64,000 nucleotides of DNA from Massilia sp. erpn (lineage in GTDB: Bacteria > Pseudomonadota > Gammaproteobacteria > Burkholderiales > Burkholderiaceae_D): positions 3,038,001-3,102,000 of the forward strand of contig NZ_CP053748.1 in the NCBI RefSeq assembly GCF_024400215.1. The letters run 5' to 3'. The translations under genes were made by a program, and so were the position numbers. Position 1 is the stretch's first letter, and every line of letters begins with the position of its first letter. Of this stretch, positions 28,617 through 37,600 are shown piece by piece. The notes under the pieces are model-generated. The model was given only the letters and a program-made list of their open reading frames with translations, searched no databases and had not been told where the DNA came from.

Positions 28617-29042
28617 TTAGGGCGGCGGCGCGATATTCACTACCGAAAACGTAGTGCTGGGCCTTAGCTCGTAGGGAATGCGGACGTTCTTACCCTTGAA
28701 GTCGCGCGTATTGCGGGTGATGACGGTCAAGCCGTGCACCTTGGCTGTGGCCAGAATGATCGCATCGGCCAGGGCGATTTTGGGAGTAGACCGTACGCTG
28801 TGACGGCGGATCGCGGCCGCCTTGGCGGCAATAGCTTGATCCAGTTCCAGTATCTGGAAGGTTTGCAGGAACCTGACAGTCTCTTCTTCTTCCCCGGCTT
28901 GGGCTCCCACTATCATTTCGATCCAGGTGATGCTACTGATGGCCCAATCTGCGGACGGATAATAGGCTAACTCTCCCAGAGCCTCTGCAAGGCCGTGGCC
29001 AGCATCAATCAAGATGCAGGTGTCGAAAAGGATCAGCCCCAT
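28617..29042 (-). CDS. PIN-domain toxin (VapC-like ribonuclease)
   Basis: This is a 141-residue PIN protein. The acidic active site is complete: Asp7 in 'LILFDTCILIDAG', Glu42 in 'WIEMIVG', Asp93 in 'ALADAIILATA' and Asp114 in 'NTRDFKG'. VapC toxins are Mg-dependent endoribonucleases that cut tRNA or rRNA loops. It overlaps the preceding small gene by 10 nt, the usual antitoxin-toxin coupling. The stop is followed by a possible terminator hairpin (28556-28597). Confidence 0.88.
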   Translation of the reverse strand: MGLILFDTCILIDAGHGLAEALGELAYYPSADWAISSITWIEMIVGAQAGEEEETVRFLQTFQILELDQAIAAKAAAIRRHSVRSTPKIALADAIILATAKVHGLTVITRNTRDFKGKNVRIPYELRPSTTFSVVNIAPPP

Positions 29043-29227
29043 TCGTTCCTGATTTTTATCTGGTACTCCAGGCCGTCGACATAGTCCTTACGATTCTTAT
29101 AGAGGCCAAAAAAGGCTTTGAACTCCGGGCTGTTCACGCCTTTGCCTGGCGGGTCGGCAGATGGCTTCGGCTTCTGTGCCGTTTGCGCTTGCGTCTGCGA
29201 AGCGTGTTTCCTTGACTTTTTACTCAT
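29033..29227 (-). CDS. Putative antitoxin partner of PIN toxin
   Basis: This is a 64-residue protein. The N-terminal 30 residues are basic and Gln/Pro-rich ('MSKKSRKHASQTQAQTAQKP'); the C-terminal half has 'SPEFKAFFGLYKNRKDYVDG'. The start follows AGGGAG at 7-nt spacing. The 3' end overlaps the PIN gene by 10 nt. I see no AbrB, ribbon-helix-helix or Phd fold, so this may be an uncommon VapB-type antitoxin. The role is inferred from position and size. Confidence 0.65.
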   Translation of the reverse strand: MSKKSRKHASQTQAQTAQKPKPSADPPGKGVNSPEFKAFFGLYKNRKDYVDGLEYQIKIRNEWG

Positions 29228-29342
29228 GACTTACTCCCTGTGGCGGGTGTCGATCCCAGTTTAAACCATTGGCGCGTGGGATGCTGCCATCAATACCACT
29301 GGAAGCCTGACGCCATGCGGCATTGCAGCATTAATTTCATAA

Positions 29343-29361
29343 TACGGAATGTGCTTCCGTA
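29343..29361. promoter_or_regulatory. Inverted repeat upstream of the aceE promoter
   Basis: TACGGAA (29343-29349), 5 nt, TTCCGTA (29355-29361): a perfect 7-bp dyad ending 2 nt before the -35 box of aceE. It is a candidate operator for a regulator of pyruvate dehydrogenase. It does not match the enterobacterial PdhR site. Confidence 0.55.
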
Positions 29362-29363
29362 AT

Positions 29364-29392
29364 TTGAAAAAGCGTAAATTCACTGCTAGAAT
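29364..29392 (+). promoter_or_regulatory. aceE-aceF-lpdA promoter
   Basis: TTGAAA (29364-29369), 17 nt, TAGAAT (29387-29392): a strong sigma-70 promoter that leaves a leader of roughly 100 nt before aceE. The leader ends with AGGAGAC 8 nt before the ATG. I see no other gene in 29228-29497. Confidence 0.8.
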
Positions 29393-29497
29393 CCTCACAC
29401 TTAGCCAAAGTCTTAGTAAATAATCACAGCGCCTTCCGAGAGTGCGATACAGCGACGGTTTCGGGCGGGGCACCCACTTACATAGGAGACTAGATAC

Positions 29498-32194
29498 ATG
29501 TCAGCTCAACTAGACCAGGTCACGGCCCAAACCGCCAACGATCCTGACGCCCAGGAAACCAAAGAATGGCTGGAGGCGCTGGAGGCGGTGCTGGAGAAGG
29601 AAGGCCCGGACCGCGCCCACTACCTGATGGAGCGCCTGGTCGATCTGGCCCGCCGCCGCGGCGCGCAAATCCCGTTCTCCGCCAATACCGCCTACGTCAA
29701 CACCATCCCCGCCCACCTCGAAGCCCATTGCCCCGGCAATCTGGAATATGAAGAGCGCCTGCGCTCCTGGATGCGCTGGAACGCCATGGCCATGGTGGTG
29801 AAAGCCAACCGCGCCGACGGCGACCTGGGTGGCCACCTGTCCTCCTTCGCCTCGCTGGCGAATATGCTGGGCATCGGCTTCAACCACTTCTGGAAAGCGC
29901 CGACCGAAGAACACGGCGGCGACCTGCTGTACATCCAGGGCCACTCCTCGCCCGGCGTGTACGCGCGCGCCTTCCTGGAAGGCCGCCTCTCCGAAGAGCA
30001 ACTGGTGAACTTCCGCCGCGAAGTGGACGGCAAAGGCCTGTCCTCCTATCCGCACCCGAAACTGATGCCGGACTTCTGGCAGTTCCCGACCGTGTCCATG
30101 GGCCTGGGCCCGCTGATGGCGATCTATCAGGCGCGCTTCCTGAAGTACCTGCACGCGCGTTCCATCGCCAAGACCGAAGGCCGTAAAGTCTGGGCCTTCT
30201 GCGGCGACGGCGAGATGGATGAACCGGAATCGATGGGCGCCATCGGCATGGCCGCGCGCGAGAAGCTGGACAACCTGGTCATCGTGGTCAACTGCAATCT
30301 GCAGCGCCTGGACGGCCCTGTGCGCGGCAACGGCAAGATTATCCAGGAACTGGAAGCCGATTTCCGCGGCGCCGGCTGGAACGTGGTCAAGGTCATCTGG
30401 GGTCCGGGCTGGGATAACCTGCTGGCCCAGGACAAGGAAGGCATCCTGCAGCGCGTAATGATGGAAACCGTCGACGGCGAATACCAGAATTACAAGGCCA
30501 AGGATGGCGCCTACGTGCGCAAGCACTTCTTCGGCAAGCATCCGAAGCTGCTGGAAATGGTCGCCAATATGAGCGACGACGACATCTGGCGCCTGACCCG
30601 CGGCGGCCACGATCCGCACAAGATTTACGCTGCCTTCAAGATCGCCCAGGAACACAAAGGCCAGCCGACCGTGCTGCTGGTGAAAACCATCAAGGGCTTC
30701 GGCATGGGCAAGTCGGGCGAGGCGCGCAACACCGCCCACCAGACCAAGAAGCTGGACGACGAGGCGATCCGCGAAATGCGCGACCGCTTCAACATTCCTA
30801 TTCCTGACGACAAACTGGCTGAGATCCCGTTCTTCAAGCCGTCCGACGACGCGCCTGAGATCAAGTACCTGCACGAGCGCCGCAAGGCCCTGGGCGGCTA
30901 CCTGCCGCAGCGCCGCGTGAAAGCCGATGAGCAGCTGACCGTGCCGGGCCTGGACGCCTTCAAGGCCGTGCTGGAGCCGACCGCCGAAGGCCGTGAAATC
31001 TCCACCACCCAGTCCTTCGTGCGCATCATCACCGCGCTGCTGCGCGACCCGAGCCTGGGCCAGCGCCTGGTGCCGATCCTGGTCGACGAGTCGCGTACCT
31101 TTGGCATGGAAGGCCTGTTCCGCCAGATCGGCATCTTCAACCAGCAAGGCCAGTTGTACGAGCCGGTCGATAAAGACCAGGTGATGTACTACCGCGAAGA
31201 CAAGGCCGGCCAGATCCTGCAAGAGGGTATTAACGAAGCGGGCGGCATGAGCTCGTGGATCGCTGCGGCGACCTCGTACTCGACCAACAACCGCGTGATG
31301 ATTCCGTTCTACACCTTCTACTCGATGTTCGGCATGCAGCGTATCGGCGACCTGGCCTGGGCTGCCGGCGACATGCGTGCACGCGGCTTCCTGATGGGCG
31401 GCACCGCCGGCCGTACCACGCTGAACGGCGAAGGCCTGCAGCACGAGGATGGCCACAGCCACATCATGGCCGCCACCATCCCGAACTGCGTGCCTTACGA
31501 CCCGACCTTCGGCCACGAACTGGCCGTGATCGTGCAGGATGGCCTGCGCCGCATGGTGGGCGAACAGGAAGACGTGTTCTACTACATCACCCTGATGAAC
31601 GAGAACTACGCCCACCCAGGCCTGAAAGCCGGCCAGGAAGAGGGCATCCTGAAGGGCATGTACCTGCTGCAAGAGGGCGATAAGAACGCCAAGCAGCGCG
31701 TGCAGCTGATCGGCTCCGGCACCATTCTGCGCGAATCGATCTTCGCCGCCGAACTGCTGAAGAACGACTGGAATATCGCCGCCGACATCTGGTCCGCTCC
31801 GTCGCTGACCCTGGTGGCGCGCGAAGGCCAGGACGCCGACCGCTGGAACATGGTCAACCCGACCAAGGAACAGCGCGTGCCTTACGTGACCGGCCTGCTG
31901 CAGAACACCAGCGGCCCGATCGTGGCAACCACCGACTACATGCGCACCTTCGCTGAACAGATCCGCGCCTTCATGCCGAAAGGCCGCACCTATAAAGTGC
32001 TGGGTACCGATGGCTTCGGCCGCTCGGACAGCCGCGCCAAGCTGCGCGAGTTCTTCGAGGTGAACCGCTACTACGTGACCGTCGCCGCGCTGAAAGCGCT
32101 GGCCGACGAAGGCAAGATCGCCGCTTCGGTGGTCGAGCAGGCTGTCGCCAAGTACGGTATCAATCCGAACAAGCCGAATCCGGTGACCCAATAA
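29498..32194 (+). CDS. aceE: Pyruvate dehydrogenase E1 component
   Basis: This is an 898-residue homodimeric E1, thiamine-diphosphate dependent, which decarboxylates pyruvate and acetylates the E2 lipoyl groups. The ThDP motif is visible in 'WAFCGDGEMDEPESMGAIGM' (about residue 231 onward) with its distal Asn in 'IVVNCNLQRLDGPVRGNGK'. Length matches AceE (887 in E. coli). It is the first gene of aceE-aceF-lpdA, 21 nt ahead of aceF. The start is chosen by the AGGAGAC site and homology. Confidence 0.99.
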   Translation: MSAQLDQVTAQTANDPDAQETKEWLEALEAVLEKEGPDRAHYLMERLVDLARRRGAQIPFSANTAYVNTIPAHLEAHCPGNLEYEERLRSWMRWNAMAMVVKANRADGDLGGHLSSFASLANMLGIGFNHFWKAPTEEHGGDLLYIQGHSSPGVYARAFLEGRLSEEQLVNFRREVDGKGLSSYPHPKLMPDFWQFPTVSMGLGPLMAIYQARFLKYLHARSIAKTEGRKVWAFCGDGEMDEPESMGAIGMAAREKLDNLVIVVNCNLQRLDGPVRGNGKIIQELEADFRGAGWNVVKVIWGPGWDNLLAQDKEGILQRVMMETVDGEYQNYKAKDGAYVRKHFFGKHPKLLEMVANMSDDDIWRLTRGGHDPHKIYAAFKIAQEHKGQPTVLLVKTIKGFGMGKSGEARNTAHQTKKLDDEAIREMRDRFNIPIPDDKLAEIPFFKPSDDAPEIKYLHERRKALGGYLPQRRVKADEQLTVPGLDAFKAVLEPTAEGREISTTQSFVRIITALLRDPSLGQRLVPILVDESRTFGMEGLFRQIGIFNQQGQLYEPVDKDQVMYYREDKAGQILQEGINEAGGMSSWIAAATSYSTNNRVMIPFYTFYSMFGMQRIGDLAWAAGDMRARGFLMGGTAGRTTLNGEGLQHEDGHSHIMAATIPNCVPYDPTFGHELAVIVQDGLRRMVGEQEDVFYYITLMNENYAHPGLKAGQEEGILKGMYLLQEGDKNAKQRVQLIGSGTILRESIFAAELLKNDWNIAADIWSAPSLTLVAREGQDADRWNMVNPTKEQRVPYVTGLLQNTSGPIVATTDYMRTFAEQIRAFMPKGRTYKVLGTDGFGRSDSRAKLREFFEVNRYYVTVAALKALADEGKIAASVVEQAVAKYGINPNKPNPVTQ

Positions 32195-32215
32195 CGAGAA
32201 TACGGAGCGAACGCT

Positions 32216-33853
32216 ATGAGCATTGTGGAAGTAAAAGTCCCGGATATTGGCGACTTCAAGGAAGTTGAAGTCATCGAGCTGATGGTGAAAGTGGGCGACA
32301 CGATCAAGGTGGACCAGTCCCTGGTCACGGTGGAGTCGGACAAGGCTTCGATGGAGATTCCGTCCTCGCACGCTGGCGTGGTGAAAGAGCTGAAGATCAA
32401 GGTGGGCGACAAGGTCGCGGAAGGTTCGCTGCTGCTGCTGATCGAAGCGGATGGCGCTGGCGCCGCTCCCGCAGCGGCGCCAGCCGCGGCCCCGGCCGCA
32501 GTTGCTCCGGCGCCTGCCGCCGCAGCGCCTGCGCCGGCCGCAGCCCCTGCTGCATCGGCCGGCCCGGTCGAAGTGAAGGTGCCGGACATCGGCGACTTCA
32601 AGGAAGTGGAAGTGATCGAGGTGCTGGTCAAGGTCGGCGACACCGTCGCCAAGGACCAGTCCCTGATCACCGTGGAGTCGGATAAGGCGTCGATGGAAAT
32701 CCCATCGTCGCACGCCGGCGTGGTGAAGGAACTGAAGGTCAAGGTTGGCGACAAGGTGGCTGAAGGCTCCCTGGTGCTGATCGTGGAAGCGACCGGCGGC
32801 GCTGCCGCACCGGCTGCGGCGCCTGCGCCTGCCGCTGCAGCTTCGGCTCCGGTTGCTGCCGTGGCCGCTGCACCGGTTGCCGCGCCTGCACCGGCCGCAT
32901 CGCCTGCCGTCAGCGGCGCGCTGGCTCACGCTTCGCCGTCCGTGCGCAAATTCGCCCGCGAACTGGGCGTGGAAATCGGCCGCGTGCCGGGCAGTGGTCC
33001 GAAAGGCCGCATCACCCAGCAGGACGTGCAGAATTTCGTCAAGGGCGTGATGTCCGGCGCGGTTGCCGCGCCGAACGCCGCTGCTGCCGCCGCTGGCGGT
33101 GGTGCTGGCCTGAACCTGCTGCCATGGCCGTCGCTGGACTTCAGCAAGTTCGGCGAGACCGAGCTGCAGGCGCTGCCGCGCATCAAGAAGATCAGTGGTC
33201 CGAACCTGCACCGCAACTGGGTGATGATCCCGCATGTGACGCAGTTCGAGGACGCCGACGTGACCGACCTGGAAGAATTCCGCGTCACCTCCAACGCCGC
33301 CACCGCCAAGATCAAGGACGCGGTCAAGCTGACCATGCTGGCCTTCGTCATCAAGGCATCCGTGGCCGCGCTGAAGAAATACCCGGCCTTCAACGCGTCC
33401 CTGGACGAGAAGGGCGAGAACCTGATCCTGAAGAAGTACTACAACATCGGCTTCGCCGCCGACACGCCGAACGGCCTGGTAGTACCGGTGATCAAGGACG
33501 CCGACAAGAAGGGCGTGGCGCAGATTGCCCAGGAAATGGGCGAGCTGTCGCTGGCAGCGCGCGAAGGCAAGCTGAAACCGACCGATATGCAGGGCGCCTG
33601 CTTCACCATCTCCTCGCTGGGCGGCATCGGCGGTACGGCCTTCACGCCGATCGTCAATGCGCCTGAGGTGGCGATCCTGGGCCTGTCCAAATCGGCCATC
33701 AAGCCTGTTTGGGACGGCAAAGTCTTCCAGCCGCGCCTGATGCTGCCGCTGTCGCTGTCCTACGATCACCGCGTGATCGATGGCGCTTCCGGTGCACGCT
33801 TCGCTGTGTATCTGGCCGAGGTTCTGGCCGATATGCGCAAGATCCTGCTGTAA
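32216..33853 (+). CDS. aceF: Dihydrolipoamide acetyltransferase E2
   Basis: This is a 545-residue E2 core. It has two lipoyl domains (about 3-76 and 120-194), each with the lipoylation site '[11 protein letters not shown]', joined by Ala/Pro linkers. The peripheral-subunit-binding domain follows at about 240-280 ('[20 protein letters not shown]'), then the catalytic domain with '[15 protein letters not shown]' (HxxxDG, near 517). It transfers acetyl to CoA. The ATG follows GGAGCGAACGCT. It is separated from lpdA by 12 nt. Confidence 0.99.
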   Translation: MSIVEVKVPDIGDFKEVEVIELMVKVGDTIKVDQSLVTVESDKASMEIPSSHAGVVKELKIKVGDKVAEGSLLLLIEADGAGAAPAAAPAAAPAAVAPAPAAAAPAPAAAPAASAGPVEVKVPDIGDFKEVEVIEVLVKVGDTVAKDQSLITVESDKASMEIPSSHAGVVKELKVKVGDKVAEGSLVLIVEATGGAAAPAAAPAPAAAASAPVAAVAAAPVAAPAPAASPAVSGALAHASPSVRKFARELGVEIGRVPGSGPKGRITQQDVQNFVKGVMSGAVAAPNAAAAAAGGGAGLNLLPWPSLDFSKFGETELQALPRIKKISGPNLHRNWVMIPHVTQFEDADVTDLEEFRVTSNAATAKIKDAVKLTMLAFVIKASVAALKKYPAFNASLDEKGENLILKKYYNIGFAADTPNGLVVPVIKDADKKGVAQIAQEMGELSLAAREGKLKPTDMQGACFTISSLGGIGGTAFTPIVNAPEVAILGLSKSAIKPVWDGKVFQPRLMLPLSLSYDHRVIDGASGARFAVYLAEVLADMRKILL

Positions 33854-33865
33854 GGAGGCCGCGCG

Positions 33866-35635
33866 ATGACCGAAGTAAAAGTACCGAATATCGGCGACTT
33901 CAAGGAAGTGGAAGTCATTGAGGTGATGGTCAAGGTGGGCGACACCATCAAGGTCGACCAGTCCCTGGTCACGGTGGAGTCGGACAAGGCGTCGATGGAA
34001 ATCCCATCGACCCATGCCGGCGTCGTGAAGGAACTGAAAATCAAGGTCGGCGACAAGGTGGGTGAAGGCTCGCTGCTGTTGCTGGTCGAGGAAGGCGCGT
34101 CCGCTGGCGCTGCTGCTCCGGCAGCCGCACCGGCGCCTGCTGCGGCTCCTGCACCGGCTGCCGTCGCTGCGCCTGCCGTGGCTCCGGCCGCCGGCGGCTA
34201 CAGCGGCCAGGTCGATGTGCAGTGCGACATGATGGTGCTGGGCGGCGGCCCTGGCGGCTACTCTGCCGCCTTCCGCGCCGCCGACCTGGGCATGAACACC
34301 GTGATCGTGGAACGCTATGCGACCCTGGGCGGCGTCTGCCTGAACGTGGGCTGCATCCCGTCCAAAGCGCTGCTGCACCTGGCGGCCGTGATCGACGAGA
34401 CGGCCACCATGTCCAAGCATGGCGTCACCTTCGCCAAGCCGCAGATCGATATCGACGAAGTACGCAAGTACAAGGAAGGCGTGATCGGCAAGATGACCGG
34501 CGGCCTGGCCGGCATGGCCAAGGCGCGCAAGGTCAGCGTGGTGCAGGGCGTGGGCCAGTTCGTCAGCCCTAACCACATCGAGGTGACTGCTGCCGACGGC
34601 ACGAAGAAAGTCGTGCAGTTCAAGCAGGCCATCATCGCTGCCGGTTCCGCCGTGGTGAAGCTGCCGTTCGTGCCGGAAGATCCGCGCATCGTCGACTCCA
34701 CCGGCGCGCTGGAACTGCGCTTCATGCCGAAGCGCATGCTGGTGATCGGCGGCGGCATCATCGGTCTGGAAATGGCGACCGTGTACTCCACCTTCGGCGC
34801 GCGCATCGACGTGGTCGAAATGATGGATGGCCTGATGCAGGGTGCCGACCGCGACACCGTCAAGGTCTGGCAGAAGCACAACGAGAAGCGCTTCGACCGC
34901 ATCATGACCAAGACCAAGACGGTGGGCGTGGAAGCCCTGCCGGAAGGCATCAAGGTCACGTTCGAAGCCGCCGAAGCCGGCGCCACCGCACCGGAACCGC
35001 AGGTCTACGATATGGTGCTGGTGGCCGTGGGCCGCAGCCCGAACGGCAAGAAGATCGCGGCCGACAAGGCCGGCGTGATTGTCGGCGACCGTGGCTTCAT
35101 CCCGGTCGACAGCCAGATGCGCACCAATGTGCCGCACATCTTCGCCATCGGCGACCTGGTGGGCCAGCCCATGCTGGCGCACAAGGCCGTGCACGAAGCC
35201 CACGTGGCGGCGGAAGCCGCTGCCGGCCAGAAGTCGCACTTCGACGTCAAGGTGATTCCATCGGTGGCCTACACCGATCCGGAAGTGGCTTGGGTCGGTC
35301 TGACCGAGGACGAGGCGAAAGCCAAGGGCATCAAGCTGGAGAAGGGCGTCTTCCCATGGGCCGCGAGCGGCCGCGCCGTGGCCAATGGCCGCGAGGAAGG
35401 CTTCACCAAGCTGCTGTTCGACGCTGAGACCCACCGCATCGTGGGCGGCGCCATCGTCGGCACCCATGCCGGCGATATGATCGGCGAGATCGCCCTGGCG
35501 ATCGAAATGGGCGCGGACGGCGTGGATATCGGCAAGACCATCCACCCGCATCCGACCCTGGGCGAGTCGATCGGCATGGCTGCTGAAGTCTACGAAGGCG
35601 TCTGCACCGACCTGCCGCCGCCGCGCAAGCGCTAA
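33866..35635 (+). CDS. lpdA: Dihydrolipoamide dehydrogenase E3 with N-terminal lipoyl domain
   Basis: This is a 589-residue E3, about 115 longer than a plain Lpd because of an N-terminal lipoyl domain (about 2-75, '[16 protein letters not shown]') and an Ala/Pro linker. The flavoprotein part starts near 120 with '[17 protein letters not shown]', has the redox disulfide in '[14 protein letters not shown]', the NAD-binding '[19 protein letters not shown]', and the C-terminal His-Glu pair 'HPHPTLGES'. It reoxidises lipoamide with NAD. The start follows AAGGAGG. A strong bidirectional terminator follows. Confidence 0.99.
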   Translation: MTEVKVPNIGDFKEVEVIEVMVKVGDTIKVDQSLVTVESDKASMEIPSTHAGVVKELKIKVGDKVGEGSLLLLVEEGASAGAAAPAAAPAPAAAPAPAAVAAPAVAPAAGGYSGQVDVQCDMMVLGGGPGGYSAAFRAADLGMNTVIVERYATLGGVCLNVGCIPSKALLHLAAVIDETATMSKHGVTFAKPQIDIDEVRKYKEGVIGKMTGGLAGMAKARKVSVVQGVGQFVSPNHIEVTAADGTKKVVQFKQAIIAAGSAVVKLPFVPEDPRIVDSTGALELRFMPKRMLVIGGGIIGLEMATVYSTFGARIDVVEMMDGLMQGADRDTVKVWQKHNEKRFDRIMTKTKTVGVEALPEGIKVTFEAAEAGATAPEPQVYDMVLVAVGRSPNGKKIAADKAGVIVGDRGFIPVDSQMRTNVPHIFAIGDLVGQPMLAHKAVHEAHVAAEAAAGQKSHFDVKVIPSVAYTDPEVAWVGLTEDEAKAKGIKLEKGVFPWAASGRAVANGREEGFTKLLFDAETHRIVGGAIVGTHAGDMIGEIALAIEMGADGVDIGKTIHPHPTLGESIGMAAEVYEGVCTDLPPPRKR

Positions 35636-35657
35636 GCTTGGCGTAGCAAGCGACAAT

Positions 35658-35692
35658 AAAAAAGGGCCAGTTCATCGAACTGGCCCTTTTTT
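35658..35692. terminator. Bidirectional terminator after lpdA
   Basis: A6, GGGCCAGTTC (35664-35673), loop ATC, GAACTGGCCC (35677-35686), T6. The perfect 10-bp stem with A and T tracts serves lpdA on the plus strand and the DUF3144 gene on the minus strand. Confidence 0.95.
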
Positions 35693-35706
35693 CGTATGCG
35701 TTCCGC

Positions 35707-36024
35707 TTATTCGGCAGGTTTGGAGCCGTCCCAGTTCTGGTACTGCTCGTAGTTGTTTTCGTAGTCGGTGACGTTATCGCGCAGCATCTGCTCGAACTGG
35801 CCCATGAAGTACTTGATGGCCTCTTCCTTCTGCTCCAGGAAGTGCTCTTTCGAGGTGCTGGTGCCGGCCAGCAGATAGGCGCAGAAACGCGAGGAGGCGA
35901 ACTGCAGGCCAGCACTCACCATTTGCGGCGGCGTGGTCTTGGCCTTGTCGTTGGCCAGGACGACGAAGGCGTCGATGATCTCGGAGAATTGCTTGTCGTT
36001 GTCGTTTGCTTCTGGAGTGCTCAT
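35707..36024 (-). CDS. DUF3144 family protein, copy 1
   Basis: This is a 105-residue, mostly helical, acidic cytoplasmic protein ('FSEIIDAFVVLANDKAKTTP', 'EEAIKYFMGQFEQMLRDNVTDYE'). It is similar along its length to the gene just upstream (2 nt gap): shared patterns are the D-x-F/H-x-x-LAN segment, the R-F-x-x-YLLA segment and Q-F-x-x-ML-x-DN near the end. It is a tandem duplication in one operon. DUF3144 has no established function. Confidence 0.82.
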   Translation of the reverse strand: MSTPEANDNDKQFSEIIDAFVVLANDKAKTTPPQMVSAGLQFASSRFCAYLLAGTSTSKEHFLEQKEEAIKYFMGQFEQMLRDNVTDYENNYEQYQNWDGSKPAE

Positions 36025-36026
36025 GC

Positions 36027-36341
36027 TTATTGGCCTTTCTGGTGCTGCTCGAAGTTGGTGTCGAAATCGTCGAGGTTATCGCTCAACATTTTATTGAACT
36101 GCTCGCGCAGATAATGCGCGGCTTCTTCCTTGCGTCCGGCGAAGACCTCACGCGTGCCGCTGCCGGCGGCCAGCAGGTAAGAGTTGAAGCGGGCGGCGGC
36201 AAACAGCAGGGCTGCACCGGCGATATTGGCGCGCGCAGGATCGTTTTGCAGCTGTTCGTTGGCCAGCAGGATATGGGCGTCGATGAACTTCCAGAATTGC
36301 TGGTCTTCGGTTTGCTGCTCTGCGCTTGGCTTGTCGGTCAT
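36027..36341 (-). CDS. DUF3144 family protein, copy 2
   Basis: This is a 104-residue protein starting at 36341 ('MTDKPSAEQQTEDQQFWKF'); an ATG at 36383 adds 14 unrelated residues. It has the DUF3144 pattern 'FIDAHILLANEQLQNDP', 'ARFNSYLLAAGSG' and 'QFNKMLSDNLDDFDTNFEQ'. It is the paralogue of, and cotranscribed with, the gene 2 nt downstream. Probably a small cytoplasmic helical protein. Confidence 0.82.
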   Translation of the reverse strand: MTDKPSAEQQTEDQQFWKFIDAHILLANEQLQNDPARANIAGAALLFAAARFNSYLLAAGSGTREVFAGRKEEAAHYLREQFNKMLSDNLDDFDTNFEQHQKGQ

Positions 36342-36504
36342 GGTGAATTCTCGGTGGAGTCCGTCCGGGAGGGGCCGGAGCAAAGACTAGGCGGCTATGC
36401 TGCCATGAATGCTTGTGGCCTGCAAGGGTGGCCGCTCAGAGCACTGCACTGCTGGGGCGCAGCAGGGGGATGTCAGCCCTCCCGCTGGCTTTAGAGGATA
36501 TTGC

Positions 36505-36687
36505 CTAGATTGCGATGAAATGCGCGGGAATTTCGATGCCGCCGCTGCTGGCCGCTTCGGCGTAGTCGCGCAGCTGCTTGATTGCCAGCTCCAGCCGGTC
36601 CGGGCTGGGATCGCCCTGGAAATCGCGGATGCGCTCATTCAGCGCGCTGACTTGTTTGCTCCATTCGAGCCTTTCCCAGTTACTCAT
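36505..36687 (-). CDS. Small hypothetical protein
   Basis: This is a 60-residue, helical protein ('MSNWERLEWSKQVSALNERI', 'ELAIKQLRDYAEAASSGGI'). A clear AGGGAGG ribosome binding site lies 4 nt before the ATG, which supports a real gene. It is isolated between the TetR gene and the DUF3144 pair on the same strand. I do not recognise a family. Confidence 0.55.
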   Translation of the reverse strand: MSNWERLEWSKQVSALNERIRDFQGDPSPDRLELAIKQLRDYAEAASSGGIEIPAHFIAI

Positions 36688-36775
36688 GATGCCTCCCTAC
36701 CTATTAAAGCTGTTCTTGGACAGCCAGTATCGGGCAGGCGCGGCGGTGGCTCCGTGCGCTGGCGCACATTGCCGC

Positions 36776-37462
36776 TCAGCGCATGGTGCCGCGCAGGAAA
36801 AGGTCGACGGCCGCCTTCAGGTGCTGCTGCACCTGTTCCGGCGTGTGGTGGATTTCGACGTCAAACAGGTAGCGCTTCATATGGTCGCCCATCACCAGAT
36901 TCAGCAGGTAGATGGTCAGCATACTGGGCGGAATATCGTCGCGCATCTGGCTGCGGATGTCGGGGCGTGAGAAGAAGCGCGTCAGCATTTCGCGCGTCTG
37001 CTTGGGGCCACCCTCGAAAAACGCCTCGGCCAGCTCGGGATTGAAGTGGGCTTCGGCGATCACCATGCGGTGCAGGCGCAGCGCGGAGGAGGAGGTGATC
37101 AGGTCGGTGAAACGCTGGCTGAAATCGAGCAGGATGTCGCGCAGCGGGCGCACCGTCGTATCCAGATCGTCGAGCGAGGCCATGAAGTCCTCGCGCTTAT
37201 AGGTCAGGATGGCGTGGAACAGGCCGGCCTTGCCGCCGAACTTGACGTAAATCGTGCGCACCGCCACATGGGCTTCGCGCGCAATCATCTCCAGGCTGAC
37301 CTTGCTATAGCCTTTTTCCAGGAACAGGCGGGCAGCCGTATTCATCAATTCGAGCTGGCGCGCCTCGGCTTCGCTGGCGCGCGGGCGGCCGGCCTTGATG
37401 CAAGGCTCGCTCTCGGCTGGTGGCTGGGCAGTAGTGGGAAGTTCGGACATTGTTGATGACAT
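36776..37462 (-). CDS. TetR family transcriptional repressor
   Basis: This is a 228-residue regulator; an ATG at 37450 would remove 4 residues. After a 25-residue flexible N-terminus the TetR HTH (about 30-85) has 'SLEMIAREAHVAVRTIYVKF', followed by an all-helical ligand domain. It is divergent from an EmrA-EmrB-OMF tripartite efflux operon and almost certainly represses it. A perfect 8-bp dyad (37515-37538) in the intergenic region abuts the operon's -35 box. Confidence 0.93.
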   Translation of the reverse strand: MSSTMSELPTTAQPPAESEPCIKAGRPRASEAEARQLELMNTAARLFLEKGYSKVSLEMIAREAHVAVRTIYVKFGGKAGLFHAILTYKREDFMASLDDLDTTVRPLRDILLDFSQRFTDLITSSSALRLHRMVIAEAHFNPELAEAFFEGGPKQTREMLTRFFSRPDIRSQMRDDIPPSMLTIYLLNLVMGDHMKRYLFDVEIHHTPEQVQQHLKAAVDLFLRGTMR

Positions 37463-37514
37463 GGCAAGAAGTATACGCGAAGCCTATCAGATGGCGGCAC
37501 TTTATTCCAAATTC

Positions 37515-37538
37515 AAATGAAATGCAATCGTTTCATTT
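37515..37538. promoter_or_regulatory. Probable TetR operator
   Basis: AAATGAAA (37515-37522), 8 nt, TTTCATTT (37531-37538): a perfect 8-bp inverted repeat of 24 bp total, typical of TetR-family dimers. It ends 1 nt before the TTGACT -35 box of the efflux operon. A further half-site-like TTTCATTTT lies downstream, just before emrA. Confidence 0.7.
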
Positions 37539-37539
37539 C

Positions 37540-37568
37540 TTGACTTCATTTGCGCTTTGCCGAATAAT
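37540..37568 (+). promoter_or_regulatory. Promoter of the efflux operon
   Basis: TTGACT (37540-37545), 17 nt, AATAAT (37563-37568). It starts 32 nt ahead of the emrA ATG and lies directly beside the TetR dyad, so repression by occlusion is expected. Confidence 0.65.
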
Positions 37569-37600
37569 GCACAGACACAATTTCATTTTGGAGCGTCACC

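Noticed and set aside
29261..29473. A 70-codon frame on the minus strand over the aceE leader
   Set aside because: It covers the aceE promoter and dyad, has no ribosome binding site and no recognisable family.
29510..35656. A 2048-codon open frame antisense to the whole aceE-aceF-lpdA operon
   Set aside because: It mirrors three certain genes in high-GC DNA, has no own ribosome binding site or recognisable domain, and shows His/Arg/Gln/Val-rich composition typical of antisense frames.
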